A DNA stretch of 64,000 nt from Martelella sp. HB161492 (GTDB lineage Bacteria > Pseudomonadota > Alphaproteobacteria > Rhizobiales > Rhizobiaceae), in the NCBI RefSeq assembly GCF_013184775.1, contig NZ_JAATVV010000008.1, forward strand, positions 186,001 to 250,000, given 5' to 3'. Positions within the stretch are counted from its first letter, which is position 1, and every line of letters starts with the position of its first letter. The notes beneath the pieces were generated by a model. It was not told the DNA's origin. It did not search any database and saw only the letters and a list, made by a program, of their open reading frames with translations. The translations under genes and the position numbers were made by a program. Shown one piece after another: positions 51,958 through 60,538 of this stretch.

Positions 51958-52071
51958 GGCAGGGCTTCCGCGCCAGACGGGGTACGGATGCCCATGCGGG
52001 ACGAGGCCCGCCAGCGACAGACAGAACACAGAAAATCAACCCCTTACCGGGCCGGAACTGGAGGAAACGAC

Positions 52072-52404
52072 ATGATCATTCGTTACGCATTGTTTGAAGG
52101 CAAGGTGCACGAAGGCCGCGAAAGCGACTTCCGCGCCTATGTTGAGGAAAAGCTGGTACCGCTGTGGCGGCAATTTCCAGGGGCCGAGGACGTCCAGGTC
52201 TATTTTGGTGTCGAACGGGATGACGGCGCGCCCGAATATGCACTGATGATGGCAATCCGCTATCCCGATCTCGAACAGGTCGCCAAAGCGCTTCAGTCCG
52301 ATGTCCGCTTTGAGAGCCGCGACGTCACGCAAGGTCTGATGACCATGTTTACCGGCCGCATTCACCATCACGTTCTGGATGGCAAGCAATATTCACCGGC
52401 CTGA
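52072..52404 (+). CDS. Small protein of the gluconate operon (dimeric alpha/beta-barrel-like), function unknown
   Basis: 110 residues. MIIRYALFEGKVHEGRESDF, YVEEKLVPLWRQFPGA, DVQVYFGVERDDGAPEYALMMAIRY and a C-terminal His-rich RIHHHVLDG fit an EthD/ABM-type ferredoxin-like fold. Such small proteins often accompany sugar-acid genes, but I know no assigned role. GGAGG lies seven bases before ATG 52072. Last gene of the idnO operon. Confidence 0.7.
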   Translation: MIIRYALFEGKVHEGRESDFRAYVEEKLVPLWRQFPGAEDVQVYFGVERDDGAPEYALMMAIRYPDLEQVAKALQSDVRFESRDVTQGLMTMFTGRIHHHVLDGKQYSPA

Positions 52405-52454
52405 CCTGCCCTGCCAACCGGCGGGCATGGATTGACCGATACGGCCCGCCGCAC

Positions 52455-53765
52455 TCAAAGCTTCATCCGGATCGTGGCGCTGAGACCGCCAATCGTCGCT
52501 TCGGACAGCACGATCTCGGCGCCGATCCGGTGGGCAACCGTTGCAGCGATGGAAAGGCCGAGCCCCGCGCCGTGGATCGCCCCCGACAGATCCGCCCGCC
52601 GCTTGCCACGCCGGAACCGCTCGAACAGCGCGTCGCGGTCGTCCGGCGCGACGCCCGGCCCGTCGTCTTCGACGACGATCAGCAGCATGCCATCGTCACG
52701 CCGGCATGACATCGTCACCGTCGAGCTGGCATAGCGGATGGCGTTCTCGAGCAGATTTCCAAGGATCATCTCGAAATCTTCCGGCCGGCCGACAAGAGAG
52801 ACCGGTTCAAGCTGAAGATCCAGTTCCTTGCGCGCTCTGACGGCCTGCGGATAGAGTTCTGCGGCAATGTTTGCGAGCACCGAATCCACCGAAATGCGCC
52901 TGGCTGCGGCCAGCATATCGGTTTCGGCCCGGGCCAGCGCCAGAAGCTGACTCACCAGCCGCGTGGCACGGTCAACACCGAGCCGCACCCGGCCAAGTGC
53001 CGCCCGCGATGCCTCATCCATCCCCTGCAGGTCGACGGTATCGAGCTGTGCCCGGATCGCGGTCAATGGCGTGCGCAATTCATGACTGGCATCGGCAACG
53101 AAGCGGCGTTCCTTCTCCAGCGCATCCTTCAACCGCAAGAACAGATCATTCAGCGCCCGGGTGACAGGCAACAGTTCTTCGGGCGTATCCTCCGTTCCGA
53201 TCGGGTCAAGCGCATCGGGATTGCGCGCGGCAAGTTCCTCACTCAGCGCCAGAACCGGTCGCAAACCGCGCCTGAGCGCCGTCAGGAGCAAGACCAGCGT
53301 CGCGGTGATGCCGAGCAGCATCGGCACCGCCCCGCTCAGGGCCACGGAAAAGACCGTCTCCCACATCTCGTCGCGGCGCAGCCCGGCATAGACCTCAATC
53401 TTGCCGGAAGGGGAAATGGCATGTTCGAGAAACCAGAAACGGTTCTTGTCCATGGTCTCCGGGCTGTTGGGGGTGCGAATGACCACCCGCCCGGACGAGC
53501 GTACGATGACGAAGTAATTCGGATTGTGCCGTGAATGCAGGGTCTGCTCGAGCGAGGCTTCCGAGATTTTCTCCTTATCGAGGACCGTCGCGACAGTATT
53601 GGCCAGAAGCGACAGCTGGTCGATATAGGATTTGTGAAGATCATACCAGGTTCCCAGCACGATGAAGGCGGAGGCAAATACCCATATGGCTGCGAGAACA
53701 AGGGTGATCTCGCGCATGAGAAGGCCGCGCAGGCTGCGGACGGGCGGGAGAAGGCGCTTGATCAT
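52455..53765 (-). CDS. Sensor histidine kinase (QseC/TctE-like)
   Basis: 436 residues. Two transmembrane helices (about 18-40, 145-167) flank a periplasmic sensor of about 100 residues; after them a HAMP-like linker, HisKA with RFVADASHELRTPLTAIR, N-box ILGNLLENAIRYASS, VEDDGPGVAP and GAGLGLSIAATVAHRIGAEI. Translationally coupled (ATGA) to the response regulator. The operon with lipid-sugar enzymes suggests an envelope signal, such as cations or antimicrobial peptides. Confidence 0.9.
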   Translation of the reverse strand: MIKRLLPPVRSLRGLLMREITLVLAAIWVFASAFIVLGTWYDLHKSYIDQLSLLANTVATVLDKEKISEASLEQTLHSRHNPNYFVIVRSSGRVVIRTPNSPETMDKNRFWFLEHAISPSGKIEVYAGLRRDEMWETVFSVALSGAVPMLLGITATLVLLLTALRRGLRPVLALSEELAARNPDALDPIGTEDTPEELLPVTRALNDLFLRLKDALEKERRFVADASHELRTPLTAIRAQLDTVDLQGMDEASRAALGRVRLGVDRATRLVSQLLALARAETDMLAAARRISVDSVLANIAAELYPQAVRARKELDLQLEPVSLVGRPEDFEMILGNLLENAIRYASSTVTMSCRRDDGMLLIVVEDDGPGVAPDDRDALFERFRRGKRRADLSGAIHGAGLGLSIAATVAHRIGAEIVLSEATIGGLSATIRMKL

Positions 53766-54415
53766 GGCATCATATAGCCCACGCCACGCAGGGTTCTGAT
53801 CCTTTGGGCGCCGATCTTGCGCCTAAGCGATGACACCAGCACCTCGATCGTGTTGCTCTCGGCCCCCTCGCCCCAGCCGTAGAGCATATCGGCGATCTGT
53901 TCTTTCGACACGACCCGCCCGCGCTGTTCGGCAAGATAGATCAGAAGTTTGAACTCCTGACCGGGCAAGGTCAGCGCCTCGCCGTCCAGGGTGGCACTAT
54001 AAGCCTGAAGATCGATGGTCAGGCCGTCACAGGAAATGAGGTCATTGATCCGTCCGGTGGCCCGCCGCGCCAGCGCACGGGCGCGGGCGCGCAATTCATC
54101 CATATCGAACGGTTTCAGCACATAGTCATCGGCGCCGAGATCAAGCCCACGGATGCGGTCCGCCACCCCATCGCGTGCCGTCAGGATCAAAACCGGCACG
54201 TGATCGCCCCGCCCGCGCAGCCCGCGCAGGATATCGAGCCCATCAGTGCCCGGCAGGCCAAGATCCAGGACAACGAGGTCATAGCCGCCGGCGCGCAACA
54301 CCGCTTCGCCTTCGGTTCCGTCACGCACCCATTCCACCTGGGCATGATCAAGGGCAAGGCCACGCTGAATGGCATCTCCCACCAGATCATCATCCTCAAT
54401 CAGCAAGGCTTTCAT
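53762..54415 (-). CDS. OmpR-family response regulator (QseB/PmrA-like)
   Basis: 217 residues. Receiver with ALLIEDDDLVGDAI and YDLVVLDLGLPGTDGLDIL (phospho-Asp near 51), then YVLKPFDMDEL; the C-terminal winged helix has LTLPGQEFKLLIYLAEQRGRVVSKEQI and VEVLVSSLRRKIGAQRIRTLRGVGYMM. Starts four bases into the end of the glycosyltransferase gene, so kinase, regulator and glycosyltransferase are cotranscribed. Confidence 0.93.
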   Translation of the reverse strand: MKALLIEDDDLVGDAIQRGLALDHAQVEWVRDGTEGEAVLRAGGYDLVVLDLGLPGTDGLDILRGLRGRGDHVPVLILTARDGVADRIRGLDLGADDYVLKPFDMDELRARARALARRATGRINDLISCDGLTIDLQAYSATLDGEALTLPGQEFKLLIYLAEQRGRVVSKEQIADMLYGWGEGAESNTIEVLVSSLRRKIGAQRIRTLRGVGYMMP

Positions 54416-55158
54416 TCATGCGGCCTTCCCGCCCCCGGACGAAAGGCTTTGGGCATGTCTGAAACGGCATGCTGATGGAGCTTGACGGCCAGGCGGCGCA
54501 TTCGCCAGATCTGCTGGATGATGACGGGAAGCGGAACGGTCGCGAAAATGTCGCGCAGCATCAAAAGGTCGGCCCTGATTCCGACCCAAAGCCCCTGTTT
54601 GGCTGATTTGAGCGGACTTTCAACCTCGGGCCAGCGCACAATCGCGATCCGGGCGCCCTCATCGATCCAATGGGCATTCATGGCGACTTCCATTCCAAAA
54701 CCAGGCAGGCGCATCAGTTCTGCTTCCGTCCCCAGAAGGTGACGCGGCAGGACACGTTCGCCCGAAATATAGTCGATCCCGATCACTTTCCAAAGCCATG
54801 GCGCATTGCGCCTCAGGCTGATGGAGACATCCGCCTGCCCGCGCAGAACCGGACGGATCAGCCGGGTGAGCGCCGCCCGCGTCAGCCCGACAAGATCACT
54901 GTCGAGCAGCAGGAGATGCTCAAAGCGCGCCGCATTCAGTCCAGCCGCCACGGCAGCACTTTTGCCGCCGTTCGTCGCCAGCACAATCAGCCGCGCGCTT
55001 TCAAACCGGCGCACGACCTCGGCGGTGCCATCACTGGAACCATCATCGACGACAATCACCTCGTCGATCAGCGGATGATCGATGACCGATGACAGGACAG
55101 CGCCGATCCGCGGCGCTTCGTTATGGGCCGGAATGATGCAGCTTATTCCCTGGCGCAT
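54412..55158 (-). CDS. Glycosyltransferase family 2
   Basis: About 248 residues. ISCIIPAHNEAPRIGAVLSS, EVIVVDDGSSDGTAEVVRRF and LLLLDSDLVGLT (the DxD metal site) are classical GT2 motifs. No clear transmembrane helix, so it is probably peripheral. ATG 55158 has GGAGG five bases before it, which decides against ATG 55170. It overlaps the DedA stop slightly. The companion ceramide-glucosyltransferase-like gene suggests lipid-linked sugar transfer. Confidence 0.85.
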   Translation of the reverse strand: MRQGISCIIPAHNEAPRIGAVLSSVIDHPLIDEVIVVDDGSSDGTAEVVRRFESARLIVLATNGGKSAAVAAGLNAARFEHLLLLDSDLVGLTRAALTRLIRPVLRGQADVSISLRRNAPWLWKVIGIDYISGERVLPRHLLGTEAELMRLPGFGMEVAMNAHWIDEGARIAIVRWPEVESPLKSAKQGLWVGIRADLLMLRDIFATVPLPVIIQQIWRMRRLAVKLHQHAVSDMPKAFRPGAGRPHE

Positions 55159-55721
55159 TTTCGCCTCCATAAAAACCAGACAAGCCCCATCAGAACGAGC
55201 ACGATCAGGATGATCCAGCTACCGCGCCCTATCCAGCTGTCGATCTGCTTGTAGGCGTCGCCGGCAAAATAGCCGAGCACCATCAGCGCGATGGTTTTCG
55301 GCACCGTGCCGATCAGGTTGTAGACAAGAAAAGCGAAAACCGGCATGCGCGCCGCGCCTGCAGCGGCCAGAATGGCAGACCCTGCCGAGTGGGTGATCTT
55401 GCCGAACAGCAGCGTCCGCCCGCCACGTTCCCTGAAATGCCGGGCAAGCTTTGCACGCCGGCCGGGCCTGAGCCCCATCCGGCGCTTCCATTTCTCCGGC
55501 AGCCGGTGCAGCCCGTAGCGGCCGATACTGTAATAGCCAATATCGCCGACAAGATCAGCCAGCACCAGGATGACGCCGAGTGACCAGAGATCGAAAATGC
55601 CCTGGCGCGCCAGATAGGCGGCCAGCACCGTCACGATCGGCCCCTCGAAGATCGCCGCGAAGGCAACCAGCCAAAGGCCGTGATCCGAGAGGAAGGTGAT
55701 GATGGTATCAAGCGGGATCAT
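55143..55721 (-). CDS. DedA family membrane protein
   Basis: About 192 residues with four to five helices. FEGPIVTVLAAYLARQGI is the DedA start (usually E..x.PGE), GDIGYYSIGRYGLHRLPEKW follows, and GKITHSAGSAILAAAGAARMPVFAFLVYNLIGTVPKTIALMVLGYFAG covers the conserved G-x-x-R-P-like half. DedA proteins are implicated in lipid carrier (undecaprenyl or C55) recycling. ATG 55721 lies within the last codons of the upstream gene. Confidence 0.83.
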   Translation of the reverse strand: MIPLDTIITFLSDHGLWLVAFAAIFEGPIVTVLAAYLARQGIFDLWSLGVILVLADLVGDIGYYSIGRYGLHRLPEKWKRRMGLRPGRRAKLARHFRERGGRTLLFGKITHSAGSAILAAAGAARMPVFAFLVYNLIGTVPKTIALMVLGYFAGDAYKQIDSWIGRGSWIILIVLVLMGLVWFLWRRKCARE

Positions 55722-56802
55722 CGGCCAGCCCCATGGCATTGCCGCGCCACTCAAAGCCGCGCCGCGCCCAGGTCGCAACCCAGATCAGAGGCAGCAGCAG
55801 ATCACGCAGCACCATCGCAGTGATGTCGCGGGGGCCTGCAGGCCATCCGGCGAGCCGTGCCAGCGCCGCCTCGACAGCAAACCAGCCGATGACGAAGGGG
55901 ATCCCCCAGATTGCAGGCACAGCGATCAGAAGCGCAATCAGCGGCGGCAGGAAACCCATCGTCAGTTCCAGCAGGAAAAGCCCGACGAAACCGGCACGGC
56001 GCACCCGTGACCAGCGGATCTGCCGGTCCCAGACAGTCCTGAAGCTGCGGCGTCCGATCGGCTGAACAAAGGCATGCGGCGCCAGGCGGACTTTTTTACC
56101 CTCGGCGCGGACAAGCTTGGTAAAAGCGACATCCTCGGCCAGATCGCTGCCAAGCGCGCCAAGTCCGCCGGCTTTGTCCAGAAAGGATTTTTCGACAAAC
56201 AGCGTCTTGCCCTGCGCAAAGCCCAGCCCAAGGCTGTCAGCAGACAGTTGCCAGCGGGCCTGGTGGCCGTTGAGAAAGGCGCATTCGAGCGATCCCCAGA
56301 GATTTTCCGGGCGCGCGCCTGCAGCCGGGCTGGAAACAAGCGCGCAATCCGGGGTCCAGGCCAAAAGCAGCGTCTCTAGAAAATCCGGCGGCAGCAGCAG
56401 ATTGGCGTCAACCATCGCCACGAAGCGTCCCTCGACTTCCGGCCAGCCCTTGAGCAGATTGTCAAGTTTCGGATTTCCGGTCTCCCGGTCGTCACCGATC
56501 AGAAGACGGGCAGGCCGGGCGGGATGAAGCGCCATCATCGCCCGCAAGGCAGCACAGGCGGGATCATCAGCGCGCGCGGCACAGAAAATGATGTCATAAT
56601 CGGGATAATCGAGCAGAAAGCTACTTTCCAGGGTTTCAATATCACTCGGATCAAGCCCGCAGACGGGCCGCAAAACCGTTACCGAGGGCTGGCCGGCCAG
56701 GCGACCGGCTTTTCTGGGGCGATAGCGCCATGCCGTCAGCATGGCGGTTGCAAGATAGAGCCCGGTCAGAAGAACCATGATGAAAAGTGCTGCAGTCGTC
56801 AT
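55708..56802 (-). CDS. Ceramide glucosyltransferase-like glycosyltransferase (GT21/HpnI type)
   Basis: About 364 residues. One N-terminal and several C-terminal membrane helices. PSVTVLRPVCGLDPSDIETLESSFLLDYPDY, MVDANLLLPPDF (D2), SDLAEDVAFTKL (D3) and DRQIRWSRVRR (the (Q/R)xxRW motif) are the D1-D2-D3-RxxRW signature of glucosylceramide synthases and bacterial HpnI. In rhizobia such enzymes glycosylate ceramide, diacylglycerol or bacteriohopanetetrol. ATG 56802 is used. The operon places it under, or next to, the two-component system. Confidence 0.87.
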   Translation of the reverse strand: MTTAALFIMVLLTGLYLATAMLTAWRYRPRKAGRLAGQPSVTVLRPVCGLDPSDIETLESSFLLDYPDYDIIFCAARADDPACAALRAMMALHPARPARLLIGDDRETGNPKLDNLLKGWPEVEGRFVAMVDANLLLPPDFLETLLLAWTPDCALVSSPAAGARPENLWGSLECAFLNGHQARWQLSADSLGLGFAQGKTLFVEKSFLDKAGGLGALGSDLAEDVAFTKLVRAEGKKVRLAPHAFVQPIGRRSFRTVWDRQIRWSRVRRAGFVGLFLLELTMGFLPPLIALLIAVPAIWGIPFVIGWFAVEAALARLAGWPAGPRDITAMVLRDLLLPLIWVATWARRGFEWRGNAMGLADDPA

Positions 56803-56981
56803 TGTCGGTACCTGTTCCGGCCGCCTGAGCCGCGTTTGCATCCAAAGGTTCCCGCCCCAGTGATCGATGCGCCCCGGCCGTCTTCGGCCTTTGGACCATC
56901 TGTCGTCAGCCTGATCATATTATGTGAGTCGGTGCTGCAGTATTTTCCAGACGGCATTGCCGCTGAAATTTGCTATCCCCC

Positions 56982-57806
56982 TCATACCGCATGGGTTTCG
57001 CCCTCGACGATCTCCCGATGCCGGCGGCGGCGGAAGACCGGATCGGCCGCATGGCTCACGCTCTGCTTGAGAAGCTGCAATGCCCCGTCTTCACGCTCGG
57101 CAATCGCGGTGAAATTCTGGATCCAGTCGCCGCAATTGGCATAGACCGTATCGTCGATCTCTCTCAGCGCCGGCTGATGAAAGTGACCGCAGATGACACC
57201 GTCCAGCCCTTTCGCCTGCGCCTGGCTGACAAGTCTCTTTTCGTAGCTGCGGCGTGGATAGCGCAATTTGTTGAAAGACGAGATCAGATAGTCCGTCGCC
57301 CGGCGCTCGTGCGGCTCGGCGAAACCGGCCCTGGCCCTGATTTTGAACTCAACAACGCTGCAGGCGCGCTCGATATGATGTCCGGCGCTGACCAGATGGG
57401 CATTGTTGAACAGCGGGACATCCTGGCCATCGCCGTGAACGACAAGATAGCGGCGCCCATCGGCGGCCTCATGGATGGCATGGGACACCGGACTGACCGG
57501 CAACCGCATCGCCGCCGGTGCGGTTTCGGGATGAGGATCGTGGTTGCCGCTGACATAGACAAATTCGGCGCCCTCAACGAACCGCTTTCTGAAATAGGAT
57601 ATCACCTCCATCTGCGCCGTCGACCAGGTTGGCATTCTGGGAACCCACAGATCGAGAATATCGCCGACAAGCACATATTTGTCGGCGGGATTATCGCGAA
57701 GAAAGCGGATCACATAATCCGCGCGTGATCCGAAGTGACCGAGATGGAGATCCGACAGAAACAGCGTGCGATGGCACGTGGTGTCCTTGATGGCATAAGG
57801 CAACAT
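56982..57806 (-). CDS. Calcineurin-like phosphoesterase (LpxH/UDP-2,3-diacylglucosamine pyrophosphatase-like)
   Basis: 274 residues. Metal ligands: LFLSDLHLGHFGS (Asp, His), VLVGDILDLW (Asp), YVSGNHDPH (Asn, His), LVVHGDGQD (His), VICGHFHQPAL (His, His). Members of this family cleave UDP-diacylglucosamine in lipid A synthesis or act on other nucleotides. Some alphaproteobacteria use LpxI for that step and keep relatives such as this beside glycolipid genes. It is on the same strand as the glycosyltransferase block with 179 bases between. Confidence 0.85.
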   Translation of the reverse strand: MLPYAIKDTTCHRTLFLSDLHLGHFGSRADYVIRFLRDNPADKYVLVGDILDLWVPRMPTWSTAQMEVISYFRKRFVEGAEFVYVSGNHDPHPETAPAAMRLPVSPVSHAIHEAADGRRYLVVHGDGQDVPLFNNAHLVSAGHHIERACSVVEFKIRARAGFAEPHERRATDYLISSFNKLRYPRRSYEKRLVSQAQAKGLDGVICGHFHQPALREIDDTVYANCGDWIQNFTAIAEREDGALQLLKQSVSHAADPVFRRRRHREIVEGETHAV

Positions 57807-57982
57807 CTTGTTCTCACTTCGCTAAAGCGCAGCCATGAACTGGAATGAACTGCAATTTTCCGTCCAGGCTTCCGGTCAACTGACCTGATAGACCGCAAAT
57901 GTGAGATAAAGCTGAAGACGTCAGCGAAAGCCGACACTTATGGCTGCAACAGAGTGCCGCGTCCCGGCGCATGTCATTACCG

Positions 57983-58927
57983 CTACAGCAGGATGATCAG
58001 CAGCGCCGAAAGCGTGAAAAAGGCTCCGATGATCGAGGTCAGCATGGCGATGGAGGCCATGCCCTCATGCCCGACCTCCTGGGTGAAGATCGCATACATG
58101 CCGAAAATCGGCATGGCGGACGACAGAATCAATGCGCTGAACAGCCTCGGATCGGAAAAACGGCAGCCGAAAAACGCAAGGCAGGCCGCCATCACCACAG
58201 CCAGCGCCGGAAAGATCAGAAGCTTGGCCGAGGCGACAAGTACCGCGTAGTTCAGGTGCCCGCGCAATGGCAGCCCGACCAGCGTTCCACCGATGAAGAA
58301 GAGTGCCACGGCCGGCGTCGCCTGGGCGATCATGTCGACAAGGCGGACAAATGCATGGGGCAGCGGAATGCCAAGCAGAGCAACGGCCAGCCCGGCAAAC
58401 ATGCCGAGGATCATCGGCTTGGTGAGGATGCTCTTCAAGAGCCGCCGCACCATTGCAAAAGGCGTCGGGCTTGCCACCGTCTGCGCCTGCTCCAGAAGCA
58501 TGAGCCCCAGCGGCAAGAACAGGAAGTTCTCCACCACCACATTCATGGCAAAGACGGGTGCTGCGATCTCAGGCAGCGCCAGAAGCAGGATCGGATAGCC
58601 AATATAGGCAGAATTCGGCGTGCTGGCGCCAAGGGTTGCGGCCGCACGCCGGGTGCGTTCGGCACCGGCGATGGAGACAGCCAGCCAGATCAGCCCCATA
58701 TTGACGAGCCCGCAGACCGCATAGATCGAGAGATAGAGCGGCTGGGTGAAATCGCTGCGATCACTGCTGGTCACCGCGCTGAACAACAGCGCCGGCAGGC
58801 AGACATTGACCACAAACCGGCCCAGTCCGCTGATATCACTCTGCGCGACCAGACCTTTGCGCACCGCGCCATAACCAACCGCGATCATCGCGAAAACCGG
58901 AAAGATGATGCCGAGAACTGTAAGCAT
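57983..58927 (-). CDS. AEC (auxin efflux carrier) family transporter
   Basis: 314 residues, about ten helices: GIIFPVFAMIAVGYGAVRKG start, NVCLPALLFSAVTSS, STPNSAYIGYPILLLALP and SSAMPIFGMYAIFTQEVGHEG near the end are family marks. AEC carriers export or take up small organic acids and related anions. ATG 58927; the ribosome binding site is weak. It is a single gene on the minus strand, upstream of the two-component block but separate. Confidence 0.83.
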   Translation of the reverse strand: MLTVLGIIFPVFAMIAVGYGAVRKGLVAQSDISGLGRFVVNVCLPALLFSAVTSSDRSDFTQPLYLSIYAVCGLVNMGLIWLAVSIAGAERTRRAAATLGASTPNSAYIGYPILLLALPEIAAPVFAMNVVVENFLFLPLGLMLLEQAQTVASPTPFAMVRRLLKSILTKPMILGMFAGLAVALLGIPLPHAFVRLVDMIAQATPAVALFFIGGTLVGLPLRGHLNYAVLVASAKLLIFPALAVVMAACLAFFGCRFSDPRLFSALILSSAMPIFGMYAIFTQEVGHEGMASIAMLTSIIGAFFTLSALLIILL

Positions 58928-59095
58928 ATGAGAACATGACCACTCCGGGGCCGGACCTTTGGGTCAGCGGAGACGGCATCAACAGCAGCCGGCCTTGCCG
59001 CTAGACAGGGGGAACGGTGAAATATGTGAATGCGTCACCTTAGCGATTTTCGATCCGCCCGTGAAGTACCGTCGCACGTCCTGCCTTACGAAGCG

Positions 59096-59139
59096 TACCG
59101 GCCCGAAAACCGCTGTCGATTTTCGGGCCGATGCGCTAG
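59096..59139 (-). repeat. Partial copy of the rhizobial palindromic repeat, overlapping livF stop
   Basis: ACCGGCCCGAAAACCGC...ATTTTCGGGCCGATGCGCTAG. The arms CGGCCCGAAAA and TTTTCGGGCCG form a strong stem, and the tail GCCGATGCGCTAG equals that of the copies at 12152 and 14994. The TAG of livF on the minus strand (59138-59136) is read from the CTA of the tail, so the repeat supplies the stop codon and probably the terminator. Confidence 0.75.
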
Positions 59140-59795
59140 GCGCTTGTCATCTCGCCCCGTTCGATCTGAAGCTCGCGATCGGCAATCGCAGCCAGCAGCT
59201 TGGGTGTGGATTCAGTGATGAACAGCGCCAGATCCGAGCGCTCCTTGCGCAGTCTTGAAAGCGTATCGGCATATTCAAGTGCCAGTGCCGGGGCCAGACC
59301 CTGAAATGGCTCATCAAGAAACAGAACCTTGTCAGCCACCATAAGTGCGCGACCAAGCGCCACCATCTTGCCCTGCCCGCCGGACACGCCGCCACCGGGA
59401 CGCGCGCGCATCGTGTGCAATTCGGGCAGGAAGGCATAGACTTCCTCCAGCCGGCGCTTGCGCTCGGCGGGCTGCATCCTGATCGCCAGGGCCGGCAGAA
59501 GAATATTGTCTTCAACCGTAAAATTGCCGATCAGCCGCCGGTCTTCCGGCGCATAGCCGATCCCCAACCGGGCGCGATCATGGCTGGGCATGTCCTGAAT
59601 TTCACGGCCCTCAAGCCTGATCGTGCCGCTGTTGCGTTCAATCAGGCCCATAATGGCGCGCAGGGTCGTGGTCTTGCCCGCGCCATTGCGACCGATCAGA
59701 ACGGTGCAAAGCCCGGCCGTCAGTTCAAGCTTCACCGCACGCAGCACCTGAACACCGGCAATTTCGACCGAGAGGTTTTCAACCTGAAGCATCAT
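59136..59795 (-). CDS. livF: Branched-chain-amino-acid-type ABC transporter ATPase LivF
   Basis: 219 residues. Walker A VLIGRNGAGKTTTLRAIMG, LGIGYAPEDRRLIGNFTVEDN, signature VSGGQGKMVALGRALM (Gly-Lys in place of the usual Gln-Gln), Walker B VLFLDEPFQGLAP. The switch region is FITESTPKLL, without the usual His (LivF generally has VEQN). The start overlaps the livG stop. The last codons come from the palindromic repeat. Confidence 0.9.
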   Translation of the reverse strand: MMLQVENLSVEIAGVQVLRAVKLELTAGLCTVLIGRNGAGKTTTLRAIMGLIERNSGTIRLEGREIQDMPSHDRARLGIGYAPEDRRLIGNFTVEDNILLPALAIRMQPAERKRRLEEVYAFLPELHTMRARPGGGVSGGQGKMVALGRALMVADKVLFLDEPFQGLAPALALEYADTLSRLRKERSDLALFITESTPKLLAAIADRELQIERGEMTSA

Positions 59796-60538
59796 GCCAC
59801 TCCAATCACGTTTTCAAGCACGCGCGGGTCCTTCATCACTGCGGCAGGTGTTCCCTCGGCCATGATGCTGCCAGCGTTCCAGACAACGACGCGGTCGGCA
59901 TAATTTTCAACGATGTCCATGTCATGTTCGACAAACAGCGCCGTGACACCTTCCGACTTCATCGCCTTCATCAGCGTATCCATCAGCGGGAAACGCTCCA
60001 GCGCCGAAACGCCACTGGTTGGCTCATCCAGCAGCAGAAGCTTTGGCCGAAGGGCCATGGCGACCGTGACATCGGCGAGCTTGCGCAGGCCTTCCGGCAG
60101 CGTGCCGGCAATCGTCTCGGCATGTTGCGAAAGGTTCAGGAGTTCCAGCAGCTCTTCCGCTTCGCGGCGGTAGGCCGGCCGGTCGAGCGGATGCAGGATA
60201 TGCCAGATGCCGCGGCGCGCCGCGATCGCCAGCATAACATTTTCAATCACCGAGTGATCGGTGAAAAGCTGTGGAATCTGGAAGGCACGGGCAATGCCGC
60301 GTCGCGCAATCGCCCGCGGTTCCATCCGGGTGATCTCCTGATCACCGAGCATGACCCGCCCTGCGACCGGACGGACATAGCCGGTGCACAAATTGAGGAA
60401 GGTGGTCTTGCCGGAGCCGTTCGGTCCGATAATGGCAACGAATTCACCCTCATTGATCGTCAGGCTGACGCCATCGGCCGCGCGCACGCCGCCAAAGGCG
60501 ACCTGCAGGTTCTCCGCTCTCAGAAGTGGCTTTGTCAT
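59792..60538 (-). CDS. livG: Branched-chain-amino-acid-type ABC transporter ATPase LivG
   Basis: 248 residues. Walker A IIGPNGSGKTTFLNLCTG, RGIARAFQIPQLFTDHSVIENVMLA, signature GTLPEGLRKLADVTVAMAL (LPEGLRK instead of LSGGQ, seen in some family members), Walker B LLLLDEPTSGV and switch FVEHDMDIVENYADRVVVW. ATGA overlap with livM. Pairs with LivF. Confidence 0.92.
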   Translation of the reverse strand: MTKPLLRAENLQVAFGGVRAADGVSLTINEGEFVAIIGPNGSGKTTFLNLCTGYVRPVAGRVMLGDQEITRMEPRAIARRGIARAFQIPQLFTDHSVIENVMLAIAARRGIWHILHPLDRPAYRREAEELLELLNLSQHAETIAGTLPEGLRKLADVTVAMALRPKLLLLDEPTSGVSALERFPLMDTLMKAMKSEGVTALFVEHDMDIVENYADRVVVWNAGSIMAEGTPAAVMKDPRVLENVIGVA

